A stretch of DNA of 48,763 nucleotides from JAVBJN01 sp031546985 (GTDB lineage: Bacteria; Bacteroidota; Bacteroidia; Chitinophagales; Chitinophagaceae): assembly GCA_031546985.1 (NCBI GenBank), contig JAVBJN010000028.1, forward strand, positions 1-48,763, given 5' to 3'. The position numbers and the translations under genes are program-made. Under the pieces are notes generated by a model. The model saw nothing but the letters and a program-made list of their open reading frames with translations, did not search any database and was not told the origin of the DNA. This document shows positions 33,700-43,556 of the stretch, piece by piece (positions within the stretch are counted from its first letter, which is position 1; each line of letters opens with the position of its first letter).

Positions 33700-36600
33700 T
33701 TATTGTCTGATGATGAGAACATTCTCACGGTGAATCTCATACAGGTTTTTGATCACCACCTGGTACATGCCACCTGGCACGCCGGCATCTATATCGAGTA
33801 CAATCTGGTTGTTAAATACTTTAAACTGGTTGCGCTCATACTTGCGGCCAGCCATGTCGATAAGCATCACAGTCGCGTTTTCGTTAATGGTACCTTCGTA
33901 AGTAATAACCAGATGGCCATTAGATGGATTCGGGAACACTTTCACTACTTTGCCTCCGGTATAAACCATCAAACCAAAAACATCTGAAGCAATATTACCG
34001 TTTCCGGCAACGTCTACTACCGCATTTTCCGGAATAGAAACCAAAGTGGAATCGCTGGAGAAGATTGGAGTAATCAACGCAGTATACAAGCTGTCATTTA
34101 CTTGTACAAATTGAGATACCGTACCATTGTCTACATTAACATCGGTACTGATAAATCCGCTTACAGGCTCACTAAATACAAACTGAACAGGGAACGGTGT
34201 GCGTGTTTTATCGGTAGTAGCGCTCGCCACCACCACACGGGGACGTGTAGCATCATACCACACATTAAGCGTATTGGAGGCCAGGTTGGTATTGGTAGCC
34301 GCATCGTGCGCTACTGCTTCTCTTACCTGCAAGCCTACGTTACCGGTTACCGCAGGTTGAATGGCGGCGGTAAATGTAATACTATCGGTAGTTGTGAGCG
34401 AGATGGTTTGCACATTCGTCATGGTAAGACCCGATGTAGTAAAGCCGCTCACTTTTTCGGTAAAGGTGATGGTAGCGTTAAATGCCGCGGCAAATATGGT
34501 ACCGGGCGCGGTAATAGTCACTTCGGGACGAATGTTATCGTAAAGCATATTCAGCACATTAGAAGCCGTGTTTGGGTTAGTAGCCCAATCATTAGCCGCA
34601 CCTGCATTTACTTTTACGCTTACATTGCCATTGGCTACCGGCGTAACCAGCGCAGTGTACACTATGCTGTCGGTGGTAGCAAAGGCAGATGCGGTAGCAT
34701 TAGTCAGCATAAGATCATTCGCATCAAAGTTGCGCACTTTTTCACTAAACGTTACTGCAACCGGGAATGGCGTATTGGTTGGATTGGCAGAAGTAGTACT
34801 AACTACAACGGTAGGTGCTGTAGCATCATACCATACCGAAAACACATTGGATGCGGTATTGCCGTTACCTGCTTTATCGTTCACTGCATTTGCAGCTATG
34901 CTTACCGCTACGGTGCCATCTGCCAGAGGCGTAATGGTGGCATTAAATACAATGCTATCGTTGGTGATGAGTGCAGATGATGTGGCATTTACCAAAGTAA
35001 GATCGCTGAGATCAAAACCCCGCATAGCTTCGGAGAAGGCAAACGTGGTGGTAAACGCTGCATTGGTAGGATCGGCAACCGAGCTGCTTACCACTACATC
35101 CGGACGGGTAAAATCAAACGTCAGGCTCAGAGTGTTTGAAGCAGTGTTGGCATTGGTTGCCCAATCGTTGGCTGCGCCGGCAGCAATTTTTGCTGTAACC
35201 AGACCATCTGCAACCGGTGTTGCGGTAGCAAAATAAGTCATACTATCTACGGTAGACAAACTACCTAATGCTGCATTGGTTACAATCACATCCGATACTA
35301 CAAAATTGCGCACTTTCTCTGTAAACGTAATGGTTAAAGGAATAGCGGCGTTGGTGGGGTCTGGCGCAGTAGTGGTAATAACAACGCCAGGGCTTGTAAC
35401 GTCGTAAGTACGGGTAAACGTACCAGAGGCTGTATTGCCGTTGGTAGCAGCATCTGCCGCCATATTTGCCGGCAATGAAATGCTTACCAAACCATCGGTT
35501 ACCGGGGTTACGTTAAAGGTATATGTCTGGTTATTGCCTGTAACCAGGTTAGATAAAGTTGCATTCGCTACAGTAAAATCGGACAGGGTTAATCCACTAA
35601 CCGACTCTGTAAAAATAGCCTGGGCAGAGAAAGCGGTATTGAGCGGATCGGGAGCAGTACTCACAATCATCACATCGGGGCGAATGTTGTCGAAAGTGCG
35701 GCTTACCGTATTCGATGCAAAGTTGCCATTGGTGGCGGCATCGTTCGCCATGTTGGCTGGCAGCGTAATGCTTACCAATCCATTGGCAGTTGCAGTAACC
35801 GTCATGGTGTAGGTAATATTATTGGTGGTAGCCAGGCCGGATACCGTTCCATTTACCATTGCAAAATCAGCAATCGTTAATCCCGTTACCGCTTCGCTGA
35901 ACACTGCTGTTACGCTAAACGAAGTATTGAGCGGGTTAGGCGCGCTACTGCTCAACACTACTGTTGGGCGGGTACCATCGTAAGTACGGGTAACGGTATT
36001 GGATGCGGTATTGCCATTCGTAGCCGCATCGCTCGCCATGTTTGCAGGCAGGGTGATGCTTACCAAACCATCGGCAGTTGGCGTTACCGTCATGGTATAG
36101 GTAATATTATCGGTGGTAGCCAATGCAGATACCGTTCCGTTTACCATTGTAAAATCAGAAAGCGTTAATCCACTTACCGCTTCGCTAAAAACAGCCGTTA
36201 CGCCAAACGCAGTATTTAAAGGGTTAGGCGCGCTGCTGCTCAATACCACCGTAGGGCGGGTAAAATCGTAAGTACGGCTCAAAGTATTTGAAGCCATATT
36301 GCCGTTGGTGGCCGCATCATTCGCCATGTTGGCAGGCAGTGTAATGCTTACCAGACCATCGGCAGTTGGCGTTACCGTCATGGTATAGGTAATATTATCG
36401 GTAGTAGCCAATGCAGATACTGTTCCGTTTACCATCGTAAAATCGGTCAGTGTTAAACCACTTACCGCTTCGCTAAATACAGCCGTTACACCAAATGTAG
36501 TATTCAAAGGGTTAGGCGCACTGCTGCTCAATACTACTGTAGGACGAGTGGCATCGTAAGTACGGCTTACCGTGTTAGAAGCCATGTTGCCATTCGTAGC

Positions 36601-39600
36601 AGCATCATTGGCCATATTTGCTGGTAAATTAATGCTTACCAGACCGTCTGCTGTTGGGGTTACGGTCATGGTGTAGGTAATATTATCGGTGGTAGCCAAT
36701 GCAGACACAGCACCGTTCACCATCGTAAAATCAGAAGCCGTTAAGCCACTTACCGCTTCGCTGAAAACAGCCGTTACGCCAAACGCCACATTTACAGGAT
36801 TGGGCGCGCTGCTGCTCAATACTACTGTAGGACGGGTAGCATCGTAGGTGCGGCTCAGTGTATTAGAAGCATTGTTGCCATTGGTAGCGGCATCATTCGC
36901 CATGTTGGCAGGTAAAGTAATACTTACCAGACCGTCTGCCACAGGCGTAACCGTCATGGTGTAGGTAATATTATCGGTAGTAGCCAGTGCAGATACCGTT
37001 CCGTTTACCATTGTAAAATCAGAGGTAGTTAAGCCGGCTACCGCTTCAGTAAACACCGCAGATACGCTAAAGGTTGTATTTAACGGGTTGGCCGAGCTGC
37101 TGCTCAGCACTACCGATGGGCGGGTAGCATCGTAAGTGCGACTTACGGTGTTAGAGGCCATATTACCATTGGTAGCGGCATCGTTCGCCATGTTTGCAGG
37201 CAATGTAATGCTCACCAGACCGTCTGCCGTAGGGGTTACGGTCATGGTGTAGGTAATATTATCGGTGGTAGTCAGGGCAGATGCTGTTCCGTTTACCATC
37301 GTAAAATCAGCAACCGTTAACCCTGCTACCGCTTCGCTGAAAACAGCTGTTACACTAAACGCCGCGTTCAACGGGTTAGCGGCGCTGCTGCTCAGCACTA
37401 CTGTAGGGCGGGTAGCATCATAGGTGCGGCTCAATGTATTAGAAGCATTGTTGCCATTGGTAGCGGCATCAATAGCCATGTTGGCAGGTAAGCTTATGAT
37501 CACCAGACCGTCTGCCGTAGGGGTTACGGTCATGGTGTAGGTAATATTATCGGTAGTGGTCAATGCAGATACAGCACCATTCACCATCGTAAAATCAGAA
37601 GCCGTTAGGCCACTTACCGCCTCACTAAAGGTTGCCGTTACACTAAAAGCTGTATTTAAAGGGTTGGCAGCCGAGGTGTTCAGTATTACGCTAGGGTTAT
37701 CGGTATCTACCAATACACTGGTGGTATTGCCTATATTATTCAAAGCAGGTACAATGTTGTTGCCTGCGGCGTCAATCATTTGAGCGCCGTTTAATGCGAT
37801 ACTGGCACCAGTGGCATCTACCCCATTATTATCATTATCGCCAGCTGCTACGGTATAGCGGAACAAGAGGTTGGCCGTACCGCTGCCAGATACATAAGTT
37901 ACTGCTTTAGAAGTACCGCCTACAACCAAAGTAAAGGACGGTGTACCGCCGGTAATGTAAACCGGCTCGGTAAAGGTTATTGTAAAATTGAGTTGTGTGC
38001 CTGCTTTATACGCACCATTTGCAGGAACTGCTACTGAACTTACAGCAGGTGCCTGCACATCAATGGTTATGTTATATGCAGCGCTTACCGTACCGGTATT
38101 GCCTGCGGCATCAGTAGCCGTAGCGGTAAAGTTGTGCGCGCCTGGTGCTATGATATTACCGGTGTTGTTGTAAGACCAGGTACCACCTGCACTTACAGGT
38201 GCTGTGCCCAGCACAACAGCATCAAGCGATACGGTTACCGTACTGTTAGCCTCTGCCGTACCATTAATGATAAGGGTTTGATCGTTGGTAATTCCATCCG
38301 TTGCACTGGTACCTGCATCGGTTGTAATGCTGGCAATAACGGGGGCGGCAGGAGGTGTATTGTCAATCGTCCAGCTATACGTTGCGGGTGTAGCATCTAC
38401 GTTACCTGCGGCGTCAATGGCACGTACTGCAAAGGTATGGGCACCATCGGCCAGACCGGCATAGATCAAAGGAGTGGTGGCAGTGATATATACAGCACCA
38501 TCCAGACTGGCTTCGAAGGTTACCGGCGATTCGTTGCTGGTAAAGGTAAACGTTGCGGTGGCACTGTTGGTTACAGCTGGCGGATTGCTGGTAATAGTAG
38601 TATTAGGCGCGGTAGCATCTACCGTCCAGTTATACGTATCGGGAGTAGCGTCTACATTACCTGCGGCATCAATAGCACGTACAGAGAAGGTATGGGCACC
38701 ATCTGCAAGGCCGGCATAGGCTTTAGGACTGGTAACTGCAATGTAAGCACCACCATCGAGGCTGGCTTCAAACGTTGCCGGAGACTCGTTGCTAGAGAAA
38801 CCAAAGGAAGCTGTATTGCTGTTGGTTAATATGGGGGGGCCACTTAAAATAGTGGTATTGGGTGCAGTTTTATCTACAGTATACATCTGCCCCGCAAAAG
38901 GCAAAGTAGTGGTAATGCCCGGTGCTAGTCCGGTACTGTTGGCCAGGTTCAGGGTTAGCGTACCATCTCCGGTACCGGTATTTACCGTTACGGTATAGGT
39001 AGTACCCGATCCGGTAAGCCCGGTAATAGAAGCGCCGGTAAGCCCGGTAGTGGTGAGCGAGAAATTGGAAGTAGTTAACCCCGTTACGCTCGCTGCAAAT
39101 GTTACCGTATACGTTACCGAAGCCGCATTGGTAGGGTTACCCACGGCCCGGTTAATAGAAGTAATGGTAGTAGAAGGTACCTCGGTGGTAAAATTAAAGA
39201 AGGTTTTATCGAGAATGGGACCAATAGTGTTGGTGTTCTTGTTCAGCTCGCCAAAAGTCATACCATCAGCATCGAAAAATGCAGAGGGGTTGAACTGTAC
39301 ATAATAACTGGTGAGCCCGGCCAGTGTAGCAGCCGGATTAATGGTAATGGTCGTACTGTTGAGGCCCGATACTTTGGCTCCGTCAGAACCGGCAATAGCT
39401 TCGATCAATGCATCATCGGAGCTGCGTCGGATAACGATGGTACCACTACCCGCGGTAGCAATGGTTTCGTTAAAAGTAAGGACCAGGTTGGTGTTTACCG
39501 ATACACCTGTGGCATTATCAGCCGGTACGGTGCTTACCAATTGTGGCGGCAGGTTGCTTTGCTGGCGGAAGAAGGTATTGGCTATCCCCGCCCAGGTATC

Positions 39601-40668
39601 AAAATCGCCATCGCCATCTATATCTCCAATATGGTAATTGTTACCGGAATGATCTACCAGCGTTACCCCTGCAAAAGGAGATGCGGCAAGGCCTACGTTG
39701 GTATAGGTACCGTTACCATTACTCTTGTAATAGCCAAAAGCGGTACCGTTGGCCCCGGTTTGGTATAATATATCGGCATCGCCATCACCGTCGTAGTCGG
39801 CTACCGAAGTACGGGCGCCTGCTGCAGGCGATGGAAAAGTAGCAGTACTCTGGCTGCTGAAAGCAGTACCATCATTTCTGAAATAAGAACCGGTGCTTCC
39901 GTTAACACCTACCCACAGGTCCACATCGCCATCACCGTCAAAATCGGCTGTTCGGAAATTGGTACCGGAGTTATCGGGAATGGTTAAGCCTGCAAAAGGC
40001 GAAGAACCAATCGCTACTGCGGTAAAAGTGCCATTGCCATTGTTCCTGGAGTAGGCAAAAGGTGTACCATTGCCCACCGTTTGGTACAGGATATCGGCAT
40101 CGCCATCGTTATCAAAATCAGCAACGCTGGTTCTGGAACCGGCTCCCGGAGCAGGACAAGTTACAGTACTCTGGCTGCTAAAACTGGCGCCATCGTTCCG
40201 GAAATACGAACCGGTAGTGCTGTTAACCCCTACCCACAGATCAATATCGCCATCGTTATCAAAATCGGCCGCGCGGAAATTGGAACCGTTATGATCGGGA
40301 ATAGTTAAACCCGCAAAAGGAGAAGATCCAATTGCCACAGCAGTGTAAGTACCATTGCCATTGCTTTGCGCATAGGCAAAAGCGGTACCGTTGCCGCCTG
40401 TCTGGTACAGGATATCGGCATCGCCATCGTTGTCAAAATCGGCCATCATCACCCGCGAAGCAGCAAGTGGCGTTGGAAAAGTAGTGGTAGGAGAAGAAAC
40501 AAACTGCGCCGAAAGTCCCTGATGTATACCCAACAGCAACAGACAACTTAATAGGGTTTTAGTCCACAGGTTGGTCAGGCTGGTATTTCGCGCGCGCCGT
40601 AAGGATTGTGCAAAATGTAAAAAATAACTTCGTCTGGTTTCTTCGCTGTTGGTGTAAATAGATCTCAT
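33700..40668 (-). CDS. Giant FG-GAP/Ig-repeat surface protein, T9SS-sorted
   Basis: 2322 residues. The N-terminus is long: about 35 residues precede the hydrophobic signal core (L-L-S-C-L-L-L-L-G-I), and the 684-residue paralogue has the same layout, which supports this start. About 60-385 holds six FG-GAP/VCBS calcium motifs (D-F-D-N-D-G-D-A-D type). Then comes a SbsA/Big_5-like domain with N-L-V-L-T-F-N-E-T-I, two similar modules with D-A-A-G-N-V-D-A-T-P, and Big_3-like and cadherin-like modules. Next are 13 Ig-like repeats of about 96 residues, and finally a T9SS tail (V-F-P-N-P-S-N-G). Expected to be secreted and displayed as an extended adhesin or matrix protein. It follows a tail-collar gene with a 106-bp spacer. 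Confidence 0.92.
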   Translation of the reverse strand: MRSIYTNSEETRRSYFLHFAQSLRRARNTSLTNLWTKTLLSCLLLLGIHQGLSAQFVSSPTTTFPTPLAASRVMMADFDNDGDADILYQTGGNGTAFAYAQSNGNGTYTAVAIGSSPFAGLTIPDHNGSNFRAADFDNDGDIDLWVGVNSTTGSYFRNDGASFSSQSTVTCPAPGAGSRTSVADFDNDGDADILYQTVGNGTPFAYSRNNGNGTFTAVAIGSSPFAGLTIPDNSGTNFRTADFDGDGDVDLWVGVNGSTGSYFRNDGTAFSSQSTATFPSPAAGARTSVADYDGDGDADILYQTGANGTAFGYYKSNGNGTYTNVGLAASPFAGVTLVDHSGNNYHIGDIDGDGDFDTWAGIANTFFRQQSNLPPQLVSTVPADNATGVSVNTNLVLTFNETIATAGSGTIVIRRSSDDALIEAIAGSDGAKVSGLNSTTITINPAATLAGLTSYYVQFNPSAFFDADGMTFGELNKNTNTIGPILDKTFFNFTTEVPSTTITSINRAVGNPTNAASVTYTVTFAASVTGLTTSNFSLTTTGLTGASITGLTGSGTTYTVTVNTGTGDGTLTLNLANSTGLAPGITTTLPFAGQMYTVDKTAPNTTILSGPPILTNSNTASFGFSSNESPATFEASLDGGAYIAVTSPKAYAGLADGAHTFSVRAIDAAGNVDATPDTYNWTVDATAPNTTITSNPPAVTNSATATFTFTSNESPVTFEASLDGAVYITATTPLIYAGLADGAHTFAVRAIDAAGNVDATPATYSWTIDNTPPAAPVIASITTDAGTSATDGITNDQTLIINGTAEANSTVTVSLDAVVLGTAPVSAGGTWSYNNTGNIIAPGAHNFTATATDAAGNTGTVSAAYNITIDVQAPAVSSVAVPANGAYKAGTQLNFTITFTEPVYITGGTPSFTLVVGGTSKAVTYVSGSGTANLLFRYTVAAGDNDNNGVDATGASIALNGAQMIDAAGNNIVPALNNIGNTTSVLVDTDNPSVILNTSAANPLNTAFSVTATFSEAVSGLTASDFTMVNGAVSALTTTDNITYTMTVTPTADGLVIISLPANMAIDAATNGNNASNTLSRTYDATRPTVVLSSSAANPLNAAFSVTAVFSEAVAGLTVADFTMVNGTASALTTTDNITYTMTVTPTADGLVSITLPANMANDAATNGNMASNTVSRTYDATRPSVVLSSSSANPLNTTFSVSAVFTEAVAGLTTSDFTMVNGTVSALATTDNITYTMTVTPVADGLVSITLPANMANDAATNGNNASNTLSRTYDATRPTVVLSSSAPNPVNVAFGVTAVFSEAVSGLTASDFTMVNGAVSALATTDNITYTMTVTPTADGLVSINLPANMANDAATNGNMASNTVSRTYDATRPTVVLSSSAPNPLNTTFGVTAVFSEAVSGLTLTDFTMVNGTVSALATTDNITYTMTVTPTADGLVSITLPANMANDAATNGNMASNTLSRTYDFTRPTVVLSSSAPNPLNTAFGVTAVFSEAVSGLTLSDFTMVNGTVSALATTDNITYTMTVTPTADGLVSITLPANMASDAATNGNTASNTVTRTYDGTRPTVVLSSSAPNPLNTSFSVTAVFSEAVTGLTIADFAMVNGTVSGLATTNNITYTMTVTATANGLVSITLPANMANDAATNGNFASNTVSRTFDNIRPDVMIVSTAPDPLNTAFSAQAIFTESVSGLTLSDFTVANATLSNLVTGNNQTYTFNVTPVTDGLVSISLPANMAADAATNGNTASGTFTRTYDVTSPGVVITTTAPDPTNAAIPLTITFTEKVRNFVVSDVIVTNAALGSLSTVDSMTYFATATPVADGLVTAKIAAGAANDWATNANTASNTLSLTFDFTRPDVVVSSSVADPTNAAFTTTFAFSEAMRGFDLSDLTLVNATSSALITNDSIVFNATITPLADGTVAVSIAANAVNDKAGNGNTASNVFSVWYDATAPTVVVSTTSANPTNTPFPVAVTFSEKVRNFDANDLMLTNATASAFATTDSIVYTALVTPVANGNVSVKVNAGAANDWATNPNTASNVLNMLYDNIRPEVTITAPGTIFAAAFNATITFTEKVSGFTTSGLTMTNVQTISLTTTDSITFTAAIQPAVTGNVGLQVREAVAHDAATNTNLASNTLNVWYDATRPRVVVASATTDKTRTPFPVQFVFSEPVSGFISTDVNVDNGTVSQFVQVNDSLYTALITPIFSSDSTLVSIPENAVVDVAGNGNIASDVFGLMVYTGGKVVKVFPNPSNGHLVITYEGTINENATVMLIDMAGRKYERNQFKVFNNQIVLDIDAGVPGGMYQVVIKNLYEIHRENVLIIRQ
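33955..37698 (-). repeat. 13 tandem Ig-like coding repeats, about 288 bp each
   Basis: In-frame repeats of 95-97 codons inside the giant gene. Each unit runs from R-P-x-V-V-x-S through F-S-E-A-V-x-G-L and Y-T-M-T-V-T-P to A-A-T-N-G-N-x-A-S-N and R-T-Y-D. Units 1-7 counted from the N-terminal side (about 35682-37697) are nearly identical, also in DNA; units 8-13 diverge progressively toward the C-terminus. Confidence 0.92.
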
Positions 40669-40704
40669 AAATTCAGCATTCTGGTGGTTCTGAAAGAAAA
40701 CAAC

Positions 40705-40729
40705 CCGGTACAGTATTCACCTGTACCGG
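40705..40729 (-). promoter_or_regulatory. RNA hairpin in the collar-to-giant-gene spacer (copy 1)
   Basis: CCGGTACAG and CTGTACCGG form a 9-bp perfect stem with a 7-nt loop. On the minus strand it is followed by a T-rich run (GTTGTTTTCTTTC), so it may act as an attenuator or partial terminator between the tail-collar gene and the giant gene. The second copy of the gene pair has the matching hairpin at 43490-43512. Confidence 0.65.
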
Positions 40730-40774
40730 ATAGTTATTTTAATAATAGCCCCGGCTCACTCACCGGATTAAACA

Positions 40775-41320
40775 TTAGTTTCTGGTAGGATAAATACCTT
40801 CCAGGCAAATGATGTAGTTAAGCGCCAGGTATGGTTGCATATTGTTGTGCGGCTGCGAATTACCAGCTGCAGTTGTCATGCTGCCAATCATAGGCATTAC
40901 AGGCGTATTGTTGGCATTGTTAAAGCCCATTACGCTGTTCAGCGAACCATCTACAGGTGCAGCCATTGCATTGGCACCGTTGGTGCCTGGTGTATGCTCG
41001 GTAGCATCGGTGGTTACCACATTAGGTGCGTGGTTGTGCATAGGCATTTGTGCCACAGTAAGGGTAACGTTTTCTGAACCAGACATCTGGCCCAGCACGT
41101 AAGAGCTCAATCCCGGACCCTGCGCGGCGTGCAAAGCTACCCTGCCACTCAGGTTGGGCAATGCAAAAGTGGTTTGCCCATCACCACCATAAGTGGTGCC
41201 TAAGATGGAAAACAAAGCAGAGTTTTGTGCGATAGACATAAGTTGTCCCTGACAAAATGCCCAGCCACGTGGTGCGAAATTGCCTGCGAAAAGTTTAACA
41301 ATACCTAAGTACTCATCCAT
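40775..41320 (-). CDS. Phage-tail-collar domain protein (MdpB-like), copy 1
   Basis: A 181-residue protein with a Tail_Collar domain over residues 1-60: M-D-E-Y-L-G-I-V-K-L-F-A-G-N-F-A-P-R-G-W-A-F-C-Q-G-Q-L opening, then L-F-S-I-L-G-T-T-Y-G-G-D-G-Q-T-T-F-A-L-P-N-L-S-G-R-V. The C-terminal half is small-residue rich, with H-N-H-A-P-N-V and N-N-M-Q-P-Y-L-A-L-N-Y-I-I-C. Homologues are annotated as microcystin-dependent protein or tail-fibre proteins in non-phage genomes. No signal peptide. It is 76 bp downstream of the 684-residue gene and 106 bp upstream of the giant gene. Its function outside phage tails is unknown. Confidence 0.93.
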   Translation of the reverse strand: MDEYLGIVKLFAGNFAPRGWAFCQGQLMSIAQNSALFSILGTTYGGDGQTTFALPNLSGRVALHAAQGPGLSSYVLGQMSGSENVTLTVAQMPMHNHAPNVVTTDATEHTPGTNGANAMAAPVDGSLNSVMGFNNANNTPVMPMIGSMTTAAGNSQPHNNMQPYLALNYIICLEGIYPTRN

Positions 41321-41396
41321 GATTCAGTTGTTTATTATAGGTTAAAGAAAAAACAGTGTTTACAATACAAAAACAAAGGCTGTTGTAAAAAAGTCA

Positions 41397-43451
41397 TTAC
41401 CGGTTTAAGGTTAGTGCATTGCGGTAATGCACGCCCATAGCGGCGTTCTCTACTTCAATAATATAATAGCCATTGTTCAGGCCAGATAAATCCAATATGC
41501 CGGATGCAGGCACTTTACCGCTTAACAGCAATCTGCCCGATACATCGTGTACCCGGTAGTCTGCATTGTTCAATGCATCCATTTGTCCGGTTATGTTCAC
41601 CGTGCCTTTGCTCGGATTCGGATACAGGGCAATGCCTTCTGTATTTTGTCCAAATGCTACAGGCACAACCCTTGAATAATCAAAAGATCCGTCCATATCC
41701 ACCATTTTGAGCCTGTAATAATTCATACCTGCAAATGGTTTTTCGTCCAGCCATTCGTAAGTAATGCCCGCACCTTCTTTGCCAGCGCTTTTGGCTGCTA
41801 CCCATTGCATATCTGCTACAGCCTGGGTGGTGCCTGACTTTTGAATCAAGTAACCGGCTACATTCTTTTCAGAAGCGGCTTCCCAGCTCAGCTTTACATA
41901 AGCTTTGCCATCTTTCACTATTTTTTCGCCACGAATATCGCTCAGTACCACTGGCAGTGCCGATACACTGGTGGTAAAACTCAGGAAGTTTTTGGCCAGG
42001 ATGGGACCATTGGTATTGGTGCTGCGGTTAAGGTCGCCAAAGGTCATACCATCTGCATCAAAAAACGCCGATGGAAAGAACTGTACATAATAACCTGTAG
42101 ACACCGCAAGGTTGGTAGCAGGGTTAATGGTAATGGTGCTGGTACCCACGCCTGTTACTTTGGCGCTGTTGCCCAATATGGTTTCGATCAATGCATTATC
42201 AGAAGTGCGTCGGATAAGGATAGCACCGGTACCAGCCGTTGAAATAGTTTCGTTAAAAGTGAGCACGATATTGGCATTAATAGCCACACCTACCGCATTA
42301 TTGGCGGGCACCATGCTCAGCAGTGCAGGTGGCAGGTTGCTCAGCTGGCGGTAAAAAGTACTGGCTGCACCAGCCCACATATCAAAATCACCATCGCCGT
42401 CTACATCGCCTACCTGGTAGTTGTTACCAGCATTATCGGCCAGCGTTATTCCCGAAAAAGGAGAAGAAGCTATGGCTACACTGGTAAACGTACCATTGCC
42501 ATTGCTCCGGTAATAACCGAAAGCGGTACCATTACCAGCAGTCTGGTACAGGATATCGGCATCGCCATCGCCGTCATAATCAGCTACAGATGTACGGGCT
42601 GCTGCTGTAGGAGCAGGAAAGGTAGCCGAACTTTGGAGACTGAAACTAGTCCCATCGTTCCGGAAATAAGAACCGGTAGCCCCATTCACACCGCCCCATA
42701 CGTCTGCATCACCATCGCCATCAAAATCAGCTACCCTGAAGTTAAGACCACTATGATCAGGAATGGATAATCCCGCAAAAGGAGAAGAGCCTATAGCAAC
42801 GTTGGTAAATGTTCCATTACCATTACTCCGGTAATAACCGTAAGCGGTGCCATTGGCACCTGTCTGGTACAGGATATCGGCATCACCATCGCCATCAAAA
42901 TCGGCAACCACAGTCCTCGCACCGGCTGCAGGGGCAGGAAAACTGGCAGAAGACTGGCTGCTGAAAGAGCTGCCATCATTCCGGAAATAAGAACCGGTGG
43001 CGCCATTTACCCCTACCCAAAGATCTACATCGCCATCGCCATCAAAATCGGCCGCACGGAAATTAGAACCAGAATGATCCGGAATAGTTAATCCTGCAAA
43101 TGGAGAGCTAGCTAATACCACAATGGTATAAGTGCCATTCCCGTTACTTTGGGCATATTGGAATGCAGTGCCGTTGCCGCCCGTTTGGTACAGTATATCT
43201 GCATCGCCATCATTATCAAAATCGGCCATGCTCACCCTTGAGGCGGCTGCGGGCGTAGGAAAAGTGGTGGTAGCTGCAGATGAGAACTGCGCAGATGCTG
43301 CCTGGTGCAAGCCCAGTAACAATGCGCTGCTTAATAAGGTTTTAGTCAATAGGTTGATTGGGCGGGTATTGCGGCCACCCGGAGATGGTTGCATAAAACG
43401 GGTAGCATCTGCTGCCCCGGTTTCTACCCTTGTGGTGTAAAGTGTTTTCAT
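41397..43451 (-). CDS. FG-GAP repeat surface protein with T9SS sorting domain
   Basis: 684 residues. The N-terminus matches the giant paralogue: an extension of about 30 residues, then L-T-K-T-L-L-S-S-A-L-L-L-G-L-H-Q and A-S-A-Q. Six calcium motifs of the FG-GAP/VCBS type follow (D-F-D-N-D-G-D-A-D, D-F-D-G-D-G-D-V-D, and so on), alternating with I-L-Y-Q-T and L-W-V-G-V. Next is a Big_5/SbsA-like domain (N-I-V-L-T-F-N-E-T-I), then the W-E-A-A-S-E-K-N-V-A-G-Y module and the sorting domain (L-Y-P-N-P-S-K-G, ending A-L-T-L-N-R). This is the compact form of the giant gene, lacking the Ig repeat array. Exported and surface-attached by type IX secretion. Confidence 0.92.
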   Translation of the reverse strand: MKTLYTTRVETGAADATRFMQPSPGGRNTRPINLLTKTLLSSALLLGLHQAASAQFSSAATTTFPTPAAASRVSMADFDNDGDADILYQTGGNGTAFQYAQSNGNGTYTIVVLASSPFAGLTIPDHSGSNFRAADFDGDGDVDLWVGVNGATGSYFRNDGSSFSSQSSASFPAPAAGARTVVADFDGDGDADILYQTGANGTAYGYYRSNGNGTFTNVAIGSSPFAGLSIPDHSGLNFRVADFDGDGDADVWGGVNGATGSYFRNDGTSFSLQSSATFPAPTAAARTSVADYDGDGDADILYQTAGNGTAFGYYRSNGNGTFTSVAIASSPFSGITLADNAGNNYQVGDVDGDGDFDMWAGAASTFYRQLSNLPPALLSMVPANNAVGVAINANIVLTFNETISTAGTGAILIRRTSDNALIETILGNSAKVTGVGTSTITINPATNLAVSTGYYVQFFPSAFFDADGMTFGDLNRSTNTNGPILAKNFLSFTTSVSALPVVLSDIRGEKIVKDGKAYVKLSWEAASEKNVAGYLIQKSGTTQAVADMQWVAAKSAGKEGAGITYEWLDEKPFAGMNYYRLKMVDMDGSFDYSRVVPVAFGQNTEGIALYPNPSKGTVNITGQMDALNNADYRVHDVSGRLLLSGKVPASGILDLSGLNNGYYIIEVENAAMGVHYRNALTLNR

Positions 43452-43489
43452 GAGTTGGGCTTTCTGGTGGATTTTAATAGGAAAACTAC

Positions 43490-43512
43490 CCGGAACAGCA
43501 ATGCCGCTCCGG
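43490..43512 (-). promoter_or_regulatory. RNA hairpin in the collar-to-FG-GAP spacer (copy 2)
   Basis: CCGGAACAG and CCGCTCCGG face each other around a 5-nt loop. Read as minus-strand RNA, seven Watson-Crick pairs and two G-U pairs form. Compared with copy 1, one pair is swapped (U-A to A-U) and two A-U pairs become G-U, so pairing is preserved while sequence changed. Confidence 0.65.
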
Positions 43513-43556
43513 ATAGTTTTGTTATGGTTACCTGGGAGGTAAACCCGTGCATTTTT

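Noticed and set aside
34102..35812. Long plus-strand reading frames opposite the giant surface-protein gene
   Set aside because: They come from the repetitive composition of the 13 Ig repeats on the other strand; peptides are shadow translations without start context.
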